A stretch of DNA of 23,188 bases from an uncultured Saprospiraceae bacterium (GTDB lineage Bacteria > Bacteroidota > Bacteroidia > Chitinophagales > Saprospiraceae), in the NCBI GenBank assembly GCA_937942405.1, contig CALDEN010000302.1, forward strand, positions 1-23,188, written 5' to 3'. This document shows positions 16,101 to 23,188 of the stretch, in pieces. The notes below the pieces were generated by a model. It saw nothing but the letters and a program-made list of their open reading frames with translations. It did not search any database and had not been told where the DNA came from. Each line of letters begins with the position of its first letter. The first letter of the stretch is position 1. Made by a program: the position numbers and the translations under genes.

Positions 16101-17693
16101 GTTAACGGAATTCAAGATACAGACGAGAAAGGAATAGAAGGAATCAAGGTGTATTTACTCAATTGTAATAATGAGAAACTAGATAGCACGTACACAAATA
16201 TTGATGGCTTTTATTTATTCGACGATCTAAATCCAGACCTGTATAAAATAGCAGTAGAGACTAGCTCCACCTACTTAATTACACTATTAGACCAAGGCAA
16301 TGAGGTAAATGATAGTGACTTAGATCCGATTACTGGATATACAGAATGCTTAGACCTTTTAGACGGTGTGGATTATCGTGATTTGGACATTGGACTATAT
16401 AGTTTTTCCAAAATCGGAAATTTTGTTTGGCATGATGTAAACGGAAACGGCATCCAAGACATTGGAGAGGATGGAGTAGAAGGTGTACAAGTAGAGCTCT
16501 TAAACTGTACATCAGGAACTACCCTAAACACGTCTACAGATAGTAATGGTTATTACTGTTTTGATAATTTGCTCTCTGATGATTATGAGCTCAAGTTCAA
16601 TATTTCACATCCTTTTGTTATTGCAAATCAAAATGTAGGCTCTGATGATTCTATAGATAGTGATGCTGATCCGCTGACTGGCATGATCTCATGTTTTAAT
16701 TTGCCTCCAGCTACCGAGCGAACAGATCTGGATGTAGGTATACATGCTTGTAGCAAAATTGGAAATTTTGTATGGTTTGATGCCATAGAAAACGATATTC
16801 AAGACCCCAATGAGAATGGAATAAATGGGGTGAAAATAAAATTATATCGACTGGAAAATAGCTCATGGGCCCTTGTCAGCAATACTGCAAGCAGCCACAA
16901 GCCGGGCTCAAATAGTGATGACGGCTGGTGGGAATTATGTGTGGTTCCAGGTCAATATTACATAGAAGTAGAATCCATCGACGGAGTGGCATTTGTAAGC
17001 CCTGATCAAGGGAACAATGATTTAGTCGATAGCGATATAACCGGTTCTTTTGGGCCAGGAACGAGTGATGTTTTTGAGGTATTTAGTTTGACTGACGATC
17101 TACACATAGATATAGGATTGAAACCGGTATCTCTGGATGAAAATTCAGGAAGCTTTAGAGCGAGTATCGACGCCATTCCTGGAGCACATATACTGCGATG
17201 GGAATCAGAAGATGAGCAAGACGCAGAGTTCTACAGAATTCTAAAAAAAGACCCTAATACAAGCGAATTTGATATTCTGATCGACGAAGAAACGAAAAAA
17301 GGACTCTTTAACGAATATGAGTTTACAGATTCTGAAATAGAAATGGATGGGCTATATAGTTATCGAATAAAAATGTTTGATATTTTGAATGAGACGCTCG
17401 ACACTCAGGATCTCAATATAACCGTAGAAAAAAATTCTGGTCTATATATGTTCCCCAATCCTGTTAAATCGGAATTGAATATAGTTTTTGCAGGTGCTGA
17501 AAATGACATTGTTGCTTTTGATATACTAGATGGTAAAGGAAGTTTGATTAGTAGGACTAGCTCGCTTAAATTGGAAACTACTAAGATATATTCTATTCTT
17601 GTGGAAACGAAGGATATCCCCAACGGTATATATTATCTCCGATTTAGTATAAATGATACCGTAGAGACAAAGAGTTTCTTGAAAATGGATTAG
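13119..17693 (+). CDS. Giant secreted surface protein with SdrD B-like repeats and T9SS C-terminal signal
   Basis: This is a 1524-residue exported protein. A signal peptide (hydrophobic core ILIIFLLFSSFFNLFG) is followed by one SdrD B-like domain (~36-145), a divergent middle region (~145-430), two PKD/Ig-like modules (~430-590, each starting ICEGE and carrying VYTVTVYDLNGC or VYSVMVFDTNSC), one SprB-like repeat (FTYLWSNGETSPNLSNLPPG, ~595-635), and six tandem SdrD B-like repeats whose G(D/N)(Y/F)VW motifs start at residues 643, 758, 872, 986, 1100 and 1215. A fibronectin-III-like segment (~1335-1435) precedes the type A T9SS sorting domain (1440-1524; MFPNPVKSELNI, PNGIYYLRF, final KSFLKMD). 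The repeats are calcium-binding adhesin modules in staphylococcal SdrD. The protein is probably displayed on the surface for adhesion, aggregation or gliding. Confidence 0.92.
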   Translation: MLIISRNSYFRSILIIFLLFSSFFNLFGLTPLSGDIQGTVWLDKDSSNTKGSLDDGIDNVRIELFLSSGILIQFQHTDNNGAFLFNNIPNGEYYIKVEKKDGLNPVLQNVGNDLIDSDIAVDGMSDFFIHTSSPSFVDAGFESSLYVISPNIIETCHGMEVDIELSPMSAGDNLMYKWAHDSQLSGNLATITASQTQIYTATITDEWDMPVIKEILVKVRSGVGEEFCRLLDPLIEGDNASFSLDLSINNPGPVVIEENVPSAFGGKREITFEIIEGTNTSSVDIDYTKSILAVSNGNGCRTKTKICYNGENTGDFLDLEPYSYIKMLNVLIDQGVIEVSVTITDINNQSSEFSKIIESQGFNSIFNEELYLSSFTQNLNLNLIKEICFELETKNTAIDFEISYASLCGEKNCQPTASAIQNICEGESTTIEGVVECSDNVVYHWDNNLGFGKTKMVSPSSSTVYTVTVYDLNGCSSTAQTTVNVNANPVIDLISSTVTICEGEQITLEVDHISGNGPYTYLWNNGMMTKSIMVSPQMDTVYSVMVFDTNSCSAEESVSIIVNEIAEFSVLTTPSNCAFFNGTASVDLQGGAPPFTYLWSNGETSPNLSNLPPGTLQLEITDGNQCVINETITIPSLNCAEIGDYVWHDLNANGIQDNGEPALEDVMVILKDINQQHLDTLFTDADGYYLFTPLDAGDYYVQFETPTDFIPTVSMNGSNEELDSNVNPVTGMTGIINLAPGQTVESIDAGYYQWAKIGNYVWHDRDRDGSQGNDEDGLAGVEVTLHSCNGVELQTTFTDTEGKYNFCDLLPGEYFLSFDTIPGFKTTSPDMVADYIDSDVDPISMKTECVVLASGEVDSLWDAGFYELAKIGDFVWIDQNLNGLQDSIENPLAGVEIKLYSCDTILLDSLVTDSLGRFIFCDLEPGGYQLYFPYLDGYAYTDMVDTLDQNLDSDVNNNGFTQCIDLEEGQKDTITDAGYYRLSSLGDFVWLDADVNGIQDTDEKGIEGIKVYLLNCNNEKLDSTYTNIDGFYLFDDLNPDLYKIAVETSSTYLITLLDQGNEVNDSDLDPITGYTECLDLLDGVDYRDLDIGLYSFSKIGNFVWHDVNGNGIQDIGEDGVEGVQVELLNCTSGTTLNTSTDSNGYYCFDNLLSDDYELKFNISHPFVIANQNVGSDDSIDSDADPLTGMISCFNLPPATERTDLDVGIHACSKIGNFVWFDAIENDIQDPNENGINGVKIKLYRLENSSWALVSNTASSHKPGSNSDDGWWELCVVPGQYYIEVESIDGVAFVSPDQGNNDLVDSDITGSFGPGTSDVFEVFSLTDDLHIDIGLKPVSLDENSGSFRASIDAIPGAHILRWESEDEQDAEFYRILKKDPNTSEFDILIDEETKKGLFNEYEFTDSEIEMDGLYSYRIKMFDILNETLDTQDLNITVEKNSGLYMFPNPVKSELNIVFAGAENDIVAFDILDGKGSLISRTSSLKLETTKIYSILVETKDIPNGIYYLRFSINDTVETKSFLKMD

Positions 17694-17737
17694 GCTCGAC
17701 GGCCAAGCTTAAAATTATAATTACCCCTGAGCAAGCA

Positions 17738-18190
17738 TTATTTGCGGATATTCTTTTCGTATAGATCGATCCATTCTTCCATCGACATCTTCTGGAAGAG
17801 TTCTCCGATCAGTTCGTAGGGTATATCGTCCATTTTTTTGAGTCTGATACAACTCTTGCCCATATCCAGTTTATACTTGCATCGCTCTGCGTATTCTTTC
17901 TGAAACCAGTCTTTGATGCTCGGCTGTGCATACATACCCATGTTGTATACGGCTATAAAGTTTTTTTGGTTGGCGATATTGGCAAAGGGGAGTGGAGCAT
18001 TCTTTTTACAGTGGTATCCATCAGGATAGACATCGAGAGGGACTACATAGCCTGGCATTCCATAATTCAGTTCTTCTTTAAAGCCTTCTGGAAGATTATC
18101 TACTATGACTTTTCTGAGTTTTTTAAATGCATCGATTCTTTCTTCCGGGATAGCATCTATGTATTCTTTTATGGTAGCTACTTTGGACAT
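17738..18190 (-). CDS. DUF1801 (YdhG-like) protein
   Basis: I annotate from the internal ATG at 18190, giving 150 residues beginning MSKVATIKEYIDAIPEERID, because DUF1801 proteins normally begin with this helix; the upstream ATG at 18244 would add 18 residues (MMQKNGKNRILDAINTPT) with no family support. Family marks are LRKVIVDNLPEGFKEELNYGMPGYVV (~25-50), ANIANQKNFIAVYNMGMY (~72-90), then DMGKSCIRLKKMDDIPYELI (~112-131). DUF1801 folds resemble the iron-chaperone-like YdhG/CyaY-type alpha-beta fold, but the function is not established. It is convergent with the surface-protein gene, 44 bp apart, and has no evident operon partner. Confidence 0.88.
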   Translation of the reverse strand: MSKVATIKEYIDAIPEERIDAFKKLRKVIVDNLPEGFKEELNYGMPGYVVPLDVYPDGYHCKKNAPLPFANIANQKNFIAVYNMGMYAQPSIKDWFQKEYAERCKYKLDMGKSCIRLKKMDDIPYELIGELFQKMSMEEWIDLYEKNIRK

Positions 18191-18296
18191 TGTAGGAGTA
18201 TTTATAGCATCTAAAATACGGTTTTTACCATTTTTTTGCATCAATGTTTTATTGCAAAAGGCTTAGTCCAATTTTTTATTTAATTCTTATGTAAAA

Positions 18297-18341
18297 ATGT
18301 GTGGCATCTACTTTTATGAATCGTCTAGTAAGCAACATTAA
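18297..18341 (+). other. Possible 14-codon mini-ORF beginning MCGI
   Basis: In the gap between the DUF1801 gene and rpmH, a plus-strand ATG opens a short frame MCGIYFYESSSKQH followed by TAA. MCGI is the processed N-terminus of class II glutamine amidotransferases such as asparagine synthase B, where the cysteine is catalytic. A hairpin with a T-run starts 13 nt later. It may be the remnant start of a lost amidotransferase gene, a leader peptide, or chance. Confidence 0.2.
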
Positions 18342-18353
18342 GGGTGTTAATTT

Positions 18354-18391
18354 GGGGTAAGCAGAATTTATTCTGTTTCCCCATTTTTTTA
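18354..18391 (+). terminator. Terminator-like hairpin on the plus strand
   Basis: GGGG (18354-18357) and CAGAAT (18362-18367) pair with ATTCTG (18370-18375) and CCCC (18379-18382) around a small internal loop and a 2-nt apical loop, and a run of eight T follows (18384-18391). This is the form of a Rho-independent terminator for plus-strand transcription, yet the nearest plus-strand gene ends 660 bp upstream and a minus-strand gene intervenes. It may serve an unseen short transcript starting near 18290. Confidence 0.5.
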
Positions 18392-18442
18392 TCCCCTTTT
18401 CCCCTTATTTTGTACCCTTGATTTTTTATCCGTTATAGACAT

Positions 18443-18480
18443 AAAAAAAGCCGAGTCAGTTATAAACTGGCCCGGCTTTT
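18443..18480 (-). terminator. Rho-independent terminator of rpmH
   Basis: Arms 18446-18461 and 18465-18480 form a 16-bp stem with one mismatch (AAAAGCCG pairing with CGGCTTTT, CAGTT pairing with AACTG) and a 3-nt loop. On the minus strand the stem is followed by seven T (complement of 18443-18449). It lies 20 nt past the rpmH stop. The A and T tracts on both sides would let it act in both directions. Confidence 0.85.
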
Positions 18481-18500
18481 ATACCTTATAGAGGATAGGA

Positions 18501-18656
18501 TTACTTTACTTTCATTGTATCAGATACAGTAAGGAATTTTCTTCCTTTCTTTCTTCTTCTAGCAAGTAATTTTCTTCCATCTTTAGACTTCATGCGTGCA
18601 CGAAATCCGTGTTTATTTTTTCTTTTCCTTCTTGACGGCTGATAAGTACGTTTCAT
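18501..18656 (-). CDS. rpmH: Ribosomal protein L34
   Basis: This gene encodes a 51-residue protein, [20 protein letters not shown] at the N-terminus, then [20 protein letters not shown] and a short tail. That is the complete conserved L34 sequence, a small basic protein of the large ribosomal subunit bound to 23S rRNA. The C-terminal extension [11 protein letters not shown] is a few residues longer than in enterobacteria, as is usual for Bacteroidota. It stands alone between rho and a strong terminator; the common dnaA or rnpA neighbours are absent here. Confidence 0.97.
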   Translation of the reverse strand: MKRTYQPSRRKRKNKHGFRARMKSKDGRKLLARRRKKGRKFLTVSDTMKVK

Positions 18657-18678
18657 AGTTTTCCTTATTACGGGGCTG

Positions 18679-18686
18679 CAAAAATA
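18679..18686 (-). promoter_or_regulatory. Candidate -7 box for rpmH
   Basis: On the minus strand TATTTTTG fits the Bacteroidota -7 consensus TAnnTTTG and lies 23 nt before the rpmH start, giving a leader of about 16 nt. A matching TTG -33 element was not found at 19-21 nt, so the call rests on the -7 box and position alone. Confidence 0.4.
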
Positions 18687-18725
18687 TGCTAATTCTTACG
18701 TTATTTCCTAATTTATTTAAAACTT

Positions 18726-20411
18726 TTAGCTATTCATTGACACTAAAAACTCCTCATTGGACTGAGTTCCGTTCATTTGGCTACGTAAAAACTGCATAGC
18801 CTCGTCTGGTTTCATGTCTGCAAGGTGCTTTCTGAGGATAAACATCCTAGTCAAAATAGCATCATCCAATAGTAATTCTTCTCTTCTCGTACTAGATTTA
18901 GTCAGATCTATAGAAGGATACATACGCTTATTGGCGAGTGTTCTATCTAATTGCAGCTCCATGTTACCCGTACCCTTGAATTCTTCAAAGATTACTTCGT
19001 CCATTTTAGAACCCGTATCTGTTAAGGCTGTTGCCAAAATCGTAAATGATCCACCACCTTCTATATTTCTAGCCGCACCAAAGAATTTTTTCGGCTTGTG
19101 TAAAGCGTTTGCTTCTACACCACCCGATAGTACTCTACCAGAAGTAGGAGATACCGTGTTGTATGCTCTAGCGAGTCTAGTGATTGAATCCAGCAGGATG
19201 ACGACATCATGACCCGATTCCACTAATCTTTTTGCTTTTTCTAGAACGATATTGGCCACTCTTACATGGTTTTCTGCAGGTTCATCAAAAGTAGAAGCTA
19301 CTACCTCCGCTTTTACGCTACGTTTCATATCTGTTACCTCCTCTGGACGTTCGTCTATCAGTAGTACGATCATGTAACACTCAGGATGATTTTCCGCAAT
19401 AGCGTTTGCGATATCCTTCAGTAAGAATGTCTTACCCGTCTTAGGTTGTGCTACGATAAGCCCTCTCTGTCCTTTACCGATAGGGGTAAATAGATCGATC
19501 ATACGATTACCGTAATCTTTACCATCAGGTCTTACGGATAGATTAAATTTTTCTTCTGGGAATAATGGAGTTAAGTACTCAAATGGTACTCTTTCCTTGG
19601 TCCTTGCAGGATCCATTCCATTTATTAATGACACTTTAAGTAGTGCAAAGTACTTTTCACCTTCTTTCGGAGGTCTGATCGCTCCTTTAACAGTATCTCC
19701 TGTTTTCAGGCCGAATAGCTTTATCTGAGATGGTGATACATAAATGTCATCTGGAGATGTGAGGTAGTTGTAATCAGATGATCTTAAGAAACCATAGCCA
19801 TCAGGCATCATTTCTAAGATCCCTTCTCCTTCTATGATCCCATCGATATCTACATCGAATATCTTCTTTCTTGCTTCTCTCGCTTCCTCTCTCGCTTTTC
19901 TCGCTGCATCTTTTTCAGGATCACGTTCTTTTACAGGCCTATCTTTTTTCTCTGAACTCTTATTTTCAGCACTTTTAGACTCTTGTTTTTTGGGCTCGTT
20001 GCTTTTTGATTCGTTATTTTTCGAATCATTGCTTCTGTTTTCATTCTTTCTTGCTGCAGGTGGTTTGATTACAGCAATCTTTTTAGCCGGTTTTTTATCA
20101 GAAGACTCTTTTGTTTTTTCTTTTGGCTCAGCTTTAGCAGAACTTGGTTTATTTTCTGTTTTTGGCTTTTCAGCTCTTGGTTTTCTTTCTTTTTTTGGTG
20201 CTTCCTTTTTCGGAGCTACCTTTTTAGCTGGTCTACTATGCTCATCAGGTACTTTGGTATCTACGTTTTTGTTCATTAACGCTTGATGATCTAGTATTTT
20301 ATAGATTAGTTCTTGTTTGCTTAGTTTCTTGTAGCCTTTTAATTCGATTTTTTCGGCTAACTCTTTTAATTCAGGAACGAGCATGTCGTTCAGCTGTAGA
20401 ATGTCATACAT
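18726..20411 (-). CDS. rho: Transcription termination factor Rho, with disordered Lys-rich insertion
   Basis: This is the 561-residue hexameric RNA helicase that ends transcription at Rho-dependent sites. Residues 1-45 are the Rho N-terminal helix bundle ([20 protein letters not shown]). Residues ~48-185 are a low-complexity, Lys/Glu/Ser/Pro/Asn-rich insertion absent from the 419-residue E. coli protein. The RNA-binding cold-shock-like domain follows (~186-268; [20 protein letters not shown]), then the RecA-like ATPase with Walker A QPKTGKT near residue 325, [13 protein letters not shown], the Walker B region [14 protein letters not shown], the SGGVEANAL segment and [20 protein letters not shown]. 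Disordered insertions of this kind are known in Bacteroidota Rho and have been linked to phase separation in Bacteroides. Divergent from the uvrA-type gene, with a 225-bp shared upstream region. Confidence 0.97.
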   Translation of the reverse strand: MYDILQLNDMLVPELKELAEKIELKGYKKLSKQELIYKILDHQALMNKNVDTKVPDEHSRPAKKVAPKKEAPKKERKPRAEKPKTENKPSSAKAEPKEKTKESSDKKPAKKIAVIKPPAARKNENRSNDSKNNESKSNEPKKQESKSAENKSSEKKDRPVKERDPEKDAARKAREEAREARKKIFDVDIDGIIEGEGILEMMPDGYGFLRSSDYNYLTSPDDIYVSPSQIKLFGLKTGDTVKGAIRPPKEGEKYFALLKVSLINGMDPARTKERVPFEYLTPLFPEEKFNLSVRPDGKDYGNRMIDLFTPIGKGQRGLIVAQPKTGKTFLLKDIANAIAENHPECYMIVLLIDERPEEVTDMKRSVKAEVVASTFDEPAENHVRVANIVLEKAKRLVESGHDVVILLDSITRLARAYNTVSPTSGRVLSGGVEANALHKPKKFFGAARNIEGGGSFTILATALTDTGSKMDEVIFEEFKGTGNMELQLDRTLANKRMYPSIDLTKSSTRREELLLDDAILTRMFILRKHLADMKPDEAMQFLRSQMNGTQSNEEFLVSMNS

Positions 20412-20636
20412 AATTAAAACTTATTGGAAAAGTTATGAAGGGATAAAAAATACAAAGTAGGTTTGTTTGTTAAATTATAATAAGTTGAAAAGGGGAAATA
20501 GTGAAGACAGCGAAAGGTCGGCCATCTTTATATCGCAAATATAAGGTATAAACTAATAAATAATAACATTGTTATTAAAAACAATGACATAGATGATACA
20601 TTAGTGTCGTTCTAATTACTTGATCTAAACTAAACC
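20412..20636. promoter_or_regulatory. Divergent rho-uvrA control region
   Basis: This gap has no gene. On the minus strand TATATTTG (20543-20536) fits the TAnnTTTG -7 box and would give rho a leader of about 120 nt; no -33 TTG sits at the right distance. An inverted repeat, CATTGTT (20567-20573) and AACAATG (20580-20586) with a 6-nt centre, lies about 50 bp before the uvrA-type start and is a candidate operator for that gene. Confidence 0.35.
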
Positions 20637-23188
20637 GTGGCTGTTACTACAAACAAAGAAGTCAATCTCGAAAATCATATACATATAAAAGGTGCTCGCT
20701 CTAACAACCTAAAGGATATAGAGCTCATGATACCTAAAAATGAGCTTATCGTGGTGACCGGCTTATCGGGATCTGGGAAGTCATCGTTAATCATGGATAC
20801 CTTATATGCAGAAGGCCAGCGTAGATATGTGGAGAGTTTATCGTCTTATGCAAGGCAGTTTCTCAATCGGATGAAAAAGCCCGAAGTAGATTTTATCAAA
20901 GGAATATGCCCTGCGATAGCCATCGAACAGAAGGTAAGCACGAGCAATGCGAGATCTACAGTAGGGAGTCTTACAGAGATCTATGATTATCTCCGATTAC
21001 TTTATGCTCGAGTAGGAAAGACCATATCACCTATTTCTGGAAAGGAAGTAAGAAAACACTCAGTAACAGATGTCATCGATTATTTAAAAAAGCAAAAACT
21101 AGAATCTAAAATCCAACTCTTCATTCCGCTACAGCGAAAGTATGAACGAGTCGTTGAAAAAGAGCTTGAGTTTCTTTTACAGAAGGGATACACCAGAGTG
21201 AAGTATAAAAAGGAAATCCACTATATCGAAGACATCCTGCAGTCCGACAAGTTCGATAAAAAAAAGGATGTCTCTGCCTATCATAAAACACTTTTTATAT
21301 TGATAGATCGATTTGTGATCAACGAGGATGAGGAAAATTACAAACGTATTGCCGATTCGGTTTTGACCGCTTTTAGCGAAAGCGAAGGAGAATGCATCAT
21401 AGATGTGATCGGAGGCAAGACGATGACGTTTAACAATCGGTTCGAACTAGATGGAATGCAGTTTCTAGAGCCGACCCATCAGTTATTTAACTATAATAAT
21501 CCGTATGGTGCATGTCCTAAGTGCGAGGGTTATGGAAAAGTACTAGGGATAGATCCTAGAAAAGTCATTCCCGATGATAGTAAGTCGGTATACGATAATG
21601 CCATCGCTTGCTGGAGAGGAGAGAAGAGTCAGTCATGGCTCAATAGATTACTATCCTCTGCTCATCATTTTGATTTTCCAGTACATACTCCTGTAAAAGA
21701 TCTTACCGAAGAGCAGAGAGACTTACTCTTTGAAGGCAACGAGCATTTTTATGGGATAGATGAGTACTTCAGCGAACTCCAAGCCAAGACCTATAAGATT
21801 CAGAACAGAGTTATGCTGGCACGATATCGAGGTCGGACTACCTGTTCATCATGTAAGGGAGGCAGACTCAGAAAAGAGGCCACTTATATATTTGTCGGAA
21901 AGACGGGTATCGCTCAACTCATAAAAATACCGATCTCAGAATTACAAGTATTTTTCAGTAAGTTGAAATTATCAGACTTTGATAAAGAAGTGGCAAAGCG
22001 GATATTACTAGAGATCAATAATCGACTGAGAACCATGATGGACGTAGGCCTAGGTTATCTAAATCTCGATAGACTATCGGGGACACTCAGTGGTGGAGAG
22101 ACACAACGGATTAACCTTACTCGTACGCTGGGTTCTAATTTAACCAGTTCATTATATATACTAGACGAGCCCAGTATCGGGTTACACCCTAAGGATACAG
22201 AAAAGCTGGTAACCGTTATCCAAAATCTAAAAAAACTAGGAAATACCATCATCGTCGTAGAACATGAAGAGGATATCATACGTAATGCAGATCATATTAT
22301 AGATATAGGCCCTCTAGCAGGAGTACGTGGTGGAGAGGTAATTTATAGTGGTCCATATAAAGATTTCAAAAAAGACAAAAACAGCATAACGTCCGATTAT
22401 CTTTTTGGACGAAAGTCCATACCACTTCCGGCTAGCCGTAGGAAAGTGAGAAATAAACTAAAACTAAAAGGGGCCTCTCAGAATAACTTAAAAAACATCG
22501 ATGTTACGATTCCGCTCAATGTGCTGACGGTAGTGACAGGAGTCTCTGGTAGTGGAAAATCGAGCTTGGTAAAAAGCATATTGCATCTCGCTCTGAATAA
22601 AGAACTCGGTGATGTTTTTGCGACAGCTCCAGGATCATATACGAGTCTGACGGGAGATCTAGATGCGATACAGAAAGTAGAATTAATCAACCAAAATCCC
22701 ATCGGTAAATCCTCCAGGTCTAATCCGGTGACTTACGTCAAAGCCTACGATGCCATCAGGAAATTATATGCCGATCAGCAATTGTCTAAGATCAGAGGTT
22801 TTAAACCAAAGCATTTTTCTTTCAATGTAGAGGGCGGGAGATGTGAGGCCTGCTCAGGAGAGGGGGAGATTACTGTCGAGATGCAGTTTCTAGCAGATGT
22901 AAAGCTGACTTGTGAGGATTGCAACGGCTCTAGATTCAGAGCAGAGGTAAACGAGGTGACCTATGCTGGTAAGAGTATCAGTGAGGTATTAGACCTCTCG
23001 ATAGAAGAAGCGATTACATTTTTTGCGGCACATAAAGAAGTGGTAAATAAAATAAAGCCACTCAATGACGTAGGCCTAGGATATGTAAAACTGGGACAGT
23101 CCTCGAGTACATTATCTGGTGGGGAGGCCCAGCGAGTAAAGCTGGCTTCTTATCTAGGGAAGAGCACAGTCTCCGAGAAGATATTTTT
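20637..23188 (+). CDS. uvrA: UvrA-type excinuclease ABC subunit A, C-terminally cut by window edge
   Basis: An open frame of 850 codons runs from a GTG at 20637 to the right edge without a stop. It encodes the DNA-damage-recognition ATPase of nucleotide excision repair. The first ATPase half has Walker A GLSGSGKSS (~41-49), GQRRYVESLSSYARQFL, signature LSGGETQRI and Walker B LYILDEPSIGLHP. Zinc-binding pairs CPKC and CSSC are in the insertion region. The second half has Walker A GVSGSGKSS, the zinc module CEAC ... CEDC, and signature LSGGEAQRV. Substitutions such as KVSTSNARSTVGSL, NQNPIGKSSRSNPVTY and SLIMDT, where canonical UvrA has QK-TSRNPRSTVGT, DQSPIGRTPRSNPATY and SLAFDT, suggest the Bacteroidota UvrA paralogue. 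GTG was chosen because an in-frame TAA lies two codons upstream. Confidence 0.93.
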   Translation, partial: MAVTTNKEVNLENHIHIKGARSNNLKDIELMIPKNELIVVTGLSGSGKSSLIMDTLYAEGQRRYVESLSSYARQFLNRMKKPEVDFIKGICPAIAIEQKVSTSNARSTVGSLTEIYDYLRLLYARVGKTISPISGKEVRKHSVTDVIDYLKKQKLESKIQLFIPLQRKYERVVEKELEFLLQKGYTRVKYKKEIHYIEDILQSDKFDKKKDVSAYHKTLFILIDRFVINEDEENYKRIADSVLTAFSESEGECIIDVIGGKTMTFNNRFELDGMQFLEPTHQLFNYNNPYGACPKCEGYGKVLGIDPRKVIPDDSKSVYDNAIACWRGEKSQSWLNRLLSSAHHFDFPVHTPVKDLTEEQRDLLFEGNEHFYGIDEYFSELQAKTYKIQNRVMLARYRGRTTCSSCKGGRLRKEATYIFVGKTGIAQLIKIPISELQVFFSKLKLSDFDKEVAKRILLEINNRLRTMMDVGLGYLNLDRLSGTLSGGETQRINLTRTLGSNLTSSLYILDEPSIGLHPKDTEKLVTVIQNLKKLGNTIIVVEHEEDIIRNADHIIDIGPLAGVRGGEVIYSGPYKDFKKDKNSITSDYLFGRKSIPLPASRRKVRNKLKLKGASQNNLKNIDVTIPLNVLTVVTGVSGSGKSSLVKSILHLALNKELGDVFATAPGSYTSLTGDLDAIQKVELINQNPIGKSSRSNPVTYVKAYDAIRKLYADQQLSKIRGFKPKHFSFNVEGGRCEACSGEGEITVEMQFLADVKLTCEDCNGSRFRAEVNEVTYAGKSISEVLDLSIEEAITFFAAHKEVVNKIKPLNDVGLGYVKLGQSSSTLSGGEAQRVKLASYLGKSTVSEKIF

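Noticed and set aside
15045..17110. Regular ~343-bp repetition as a possible satellite or CRISPR-like array
   Set aside because: The period is a protein repeat (SdrD B-like, 114-115 residues); nucleotide identity between units is low and there are no short identical repeats with spacers.
18191..18244. Upstream 18-codon extension of the DUF1801 gene
   Set aside because: Family members begin at the MSKVATIKEY-type helix; the extension adds no family similarity.
19834..20286. 150-codon plus-strand ORF rich in Phe, Leu and Ser
   Set aside because: It is the antisense of the lysine- and glutamate-rich disordered region of rho; its hydrophobic composition is a by-product of that codon use.
22055..22702. 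Two minus-strand ORFs inside the uvrA-type gene
   Set aside because: They are antisense shadows of conserved ATPase motifs read on the plus strand.

Overview
The window looks like chromosomal DNA of a member of the Bacteroidota, most likely a marine or environmental lineage such as the Saprospiria; genus cannot be fixed from sequence alone. The evidence is an AT-rich genome without obvious Shine-Dalgarno sites, several TAnnTTTG-type -7 boxes, a TonB-dependent receptor with an N-terminal carboxypeptidase-regulatory-like domain, a very large SdrD B-like repeat protein with a type IX secretion (T9SS) C-terminal signal, a Rho factor with a long disordered lysine-rich insertion, and DUF5916 and YHYH proteins.

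Positions 1-5404 hold a compact uptake and catabolism locus. A sodium:solute symporter (cut by the left edge), an MGH1/GH63-like glycoside hydrolase and a TonB-dependent receptor lie on the minus strand, and an AraC-family regulator is transcribed divergently. The receptor has a good Bacteroidota promoter, overlapped by a 13-nt direct repeat with 21-bp phasing, a likely AraC operator. No SusD is present in the visible part, which suggests a small glycoside such as a compatible solute rather than a polysaccharide.

Positions 5405-7969 (minus strand) hold a DUF433 antitoxin / DUF5615 PIN-like toxin pair, a small integral membrane protein and the 2-oxoglutarate dehydrogenase E2 gene odhB. The toxin-antitoxin pair is bracketed by two direct copies of the 3' end of the membrane protein gene, so it looks like a small insertion into the end of that gene.

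Positions 8153-12926 (plus strand) hold a DUF5916 outer-membrane-type protein, then a tight three-gene unit of predicted lipoproteins: a YHYH protein with a MopE-like Asp-rich metal-binding motif, a MORN-repeat (YwqK-like) protein and a SCO1/SenC protein with an intact CxxxC...H copper site. The unit reads as a candidate copper or redox maintenance module of the cell envelope. A 29-nt near-perfect palindrome lies inside the MORN gene.

Positions 13119-17693 encode a 1524-residue secreted surface protein with six 114-115-residue SdrD B-like repeats and a T9SS sorting domain. The rest is housekeeping: a DUF1801 protein, rpmH (ribosomal protein L34) with a strong terminator, rho, and a divergent uvrA-type gene cut by the right edge. 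No tRNA, rRNA, CRISPR array, transposase or integrase was seen.
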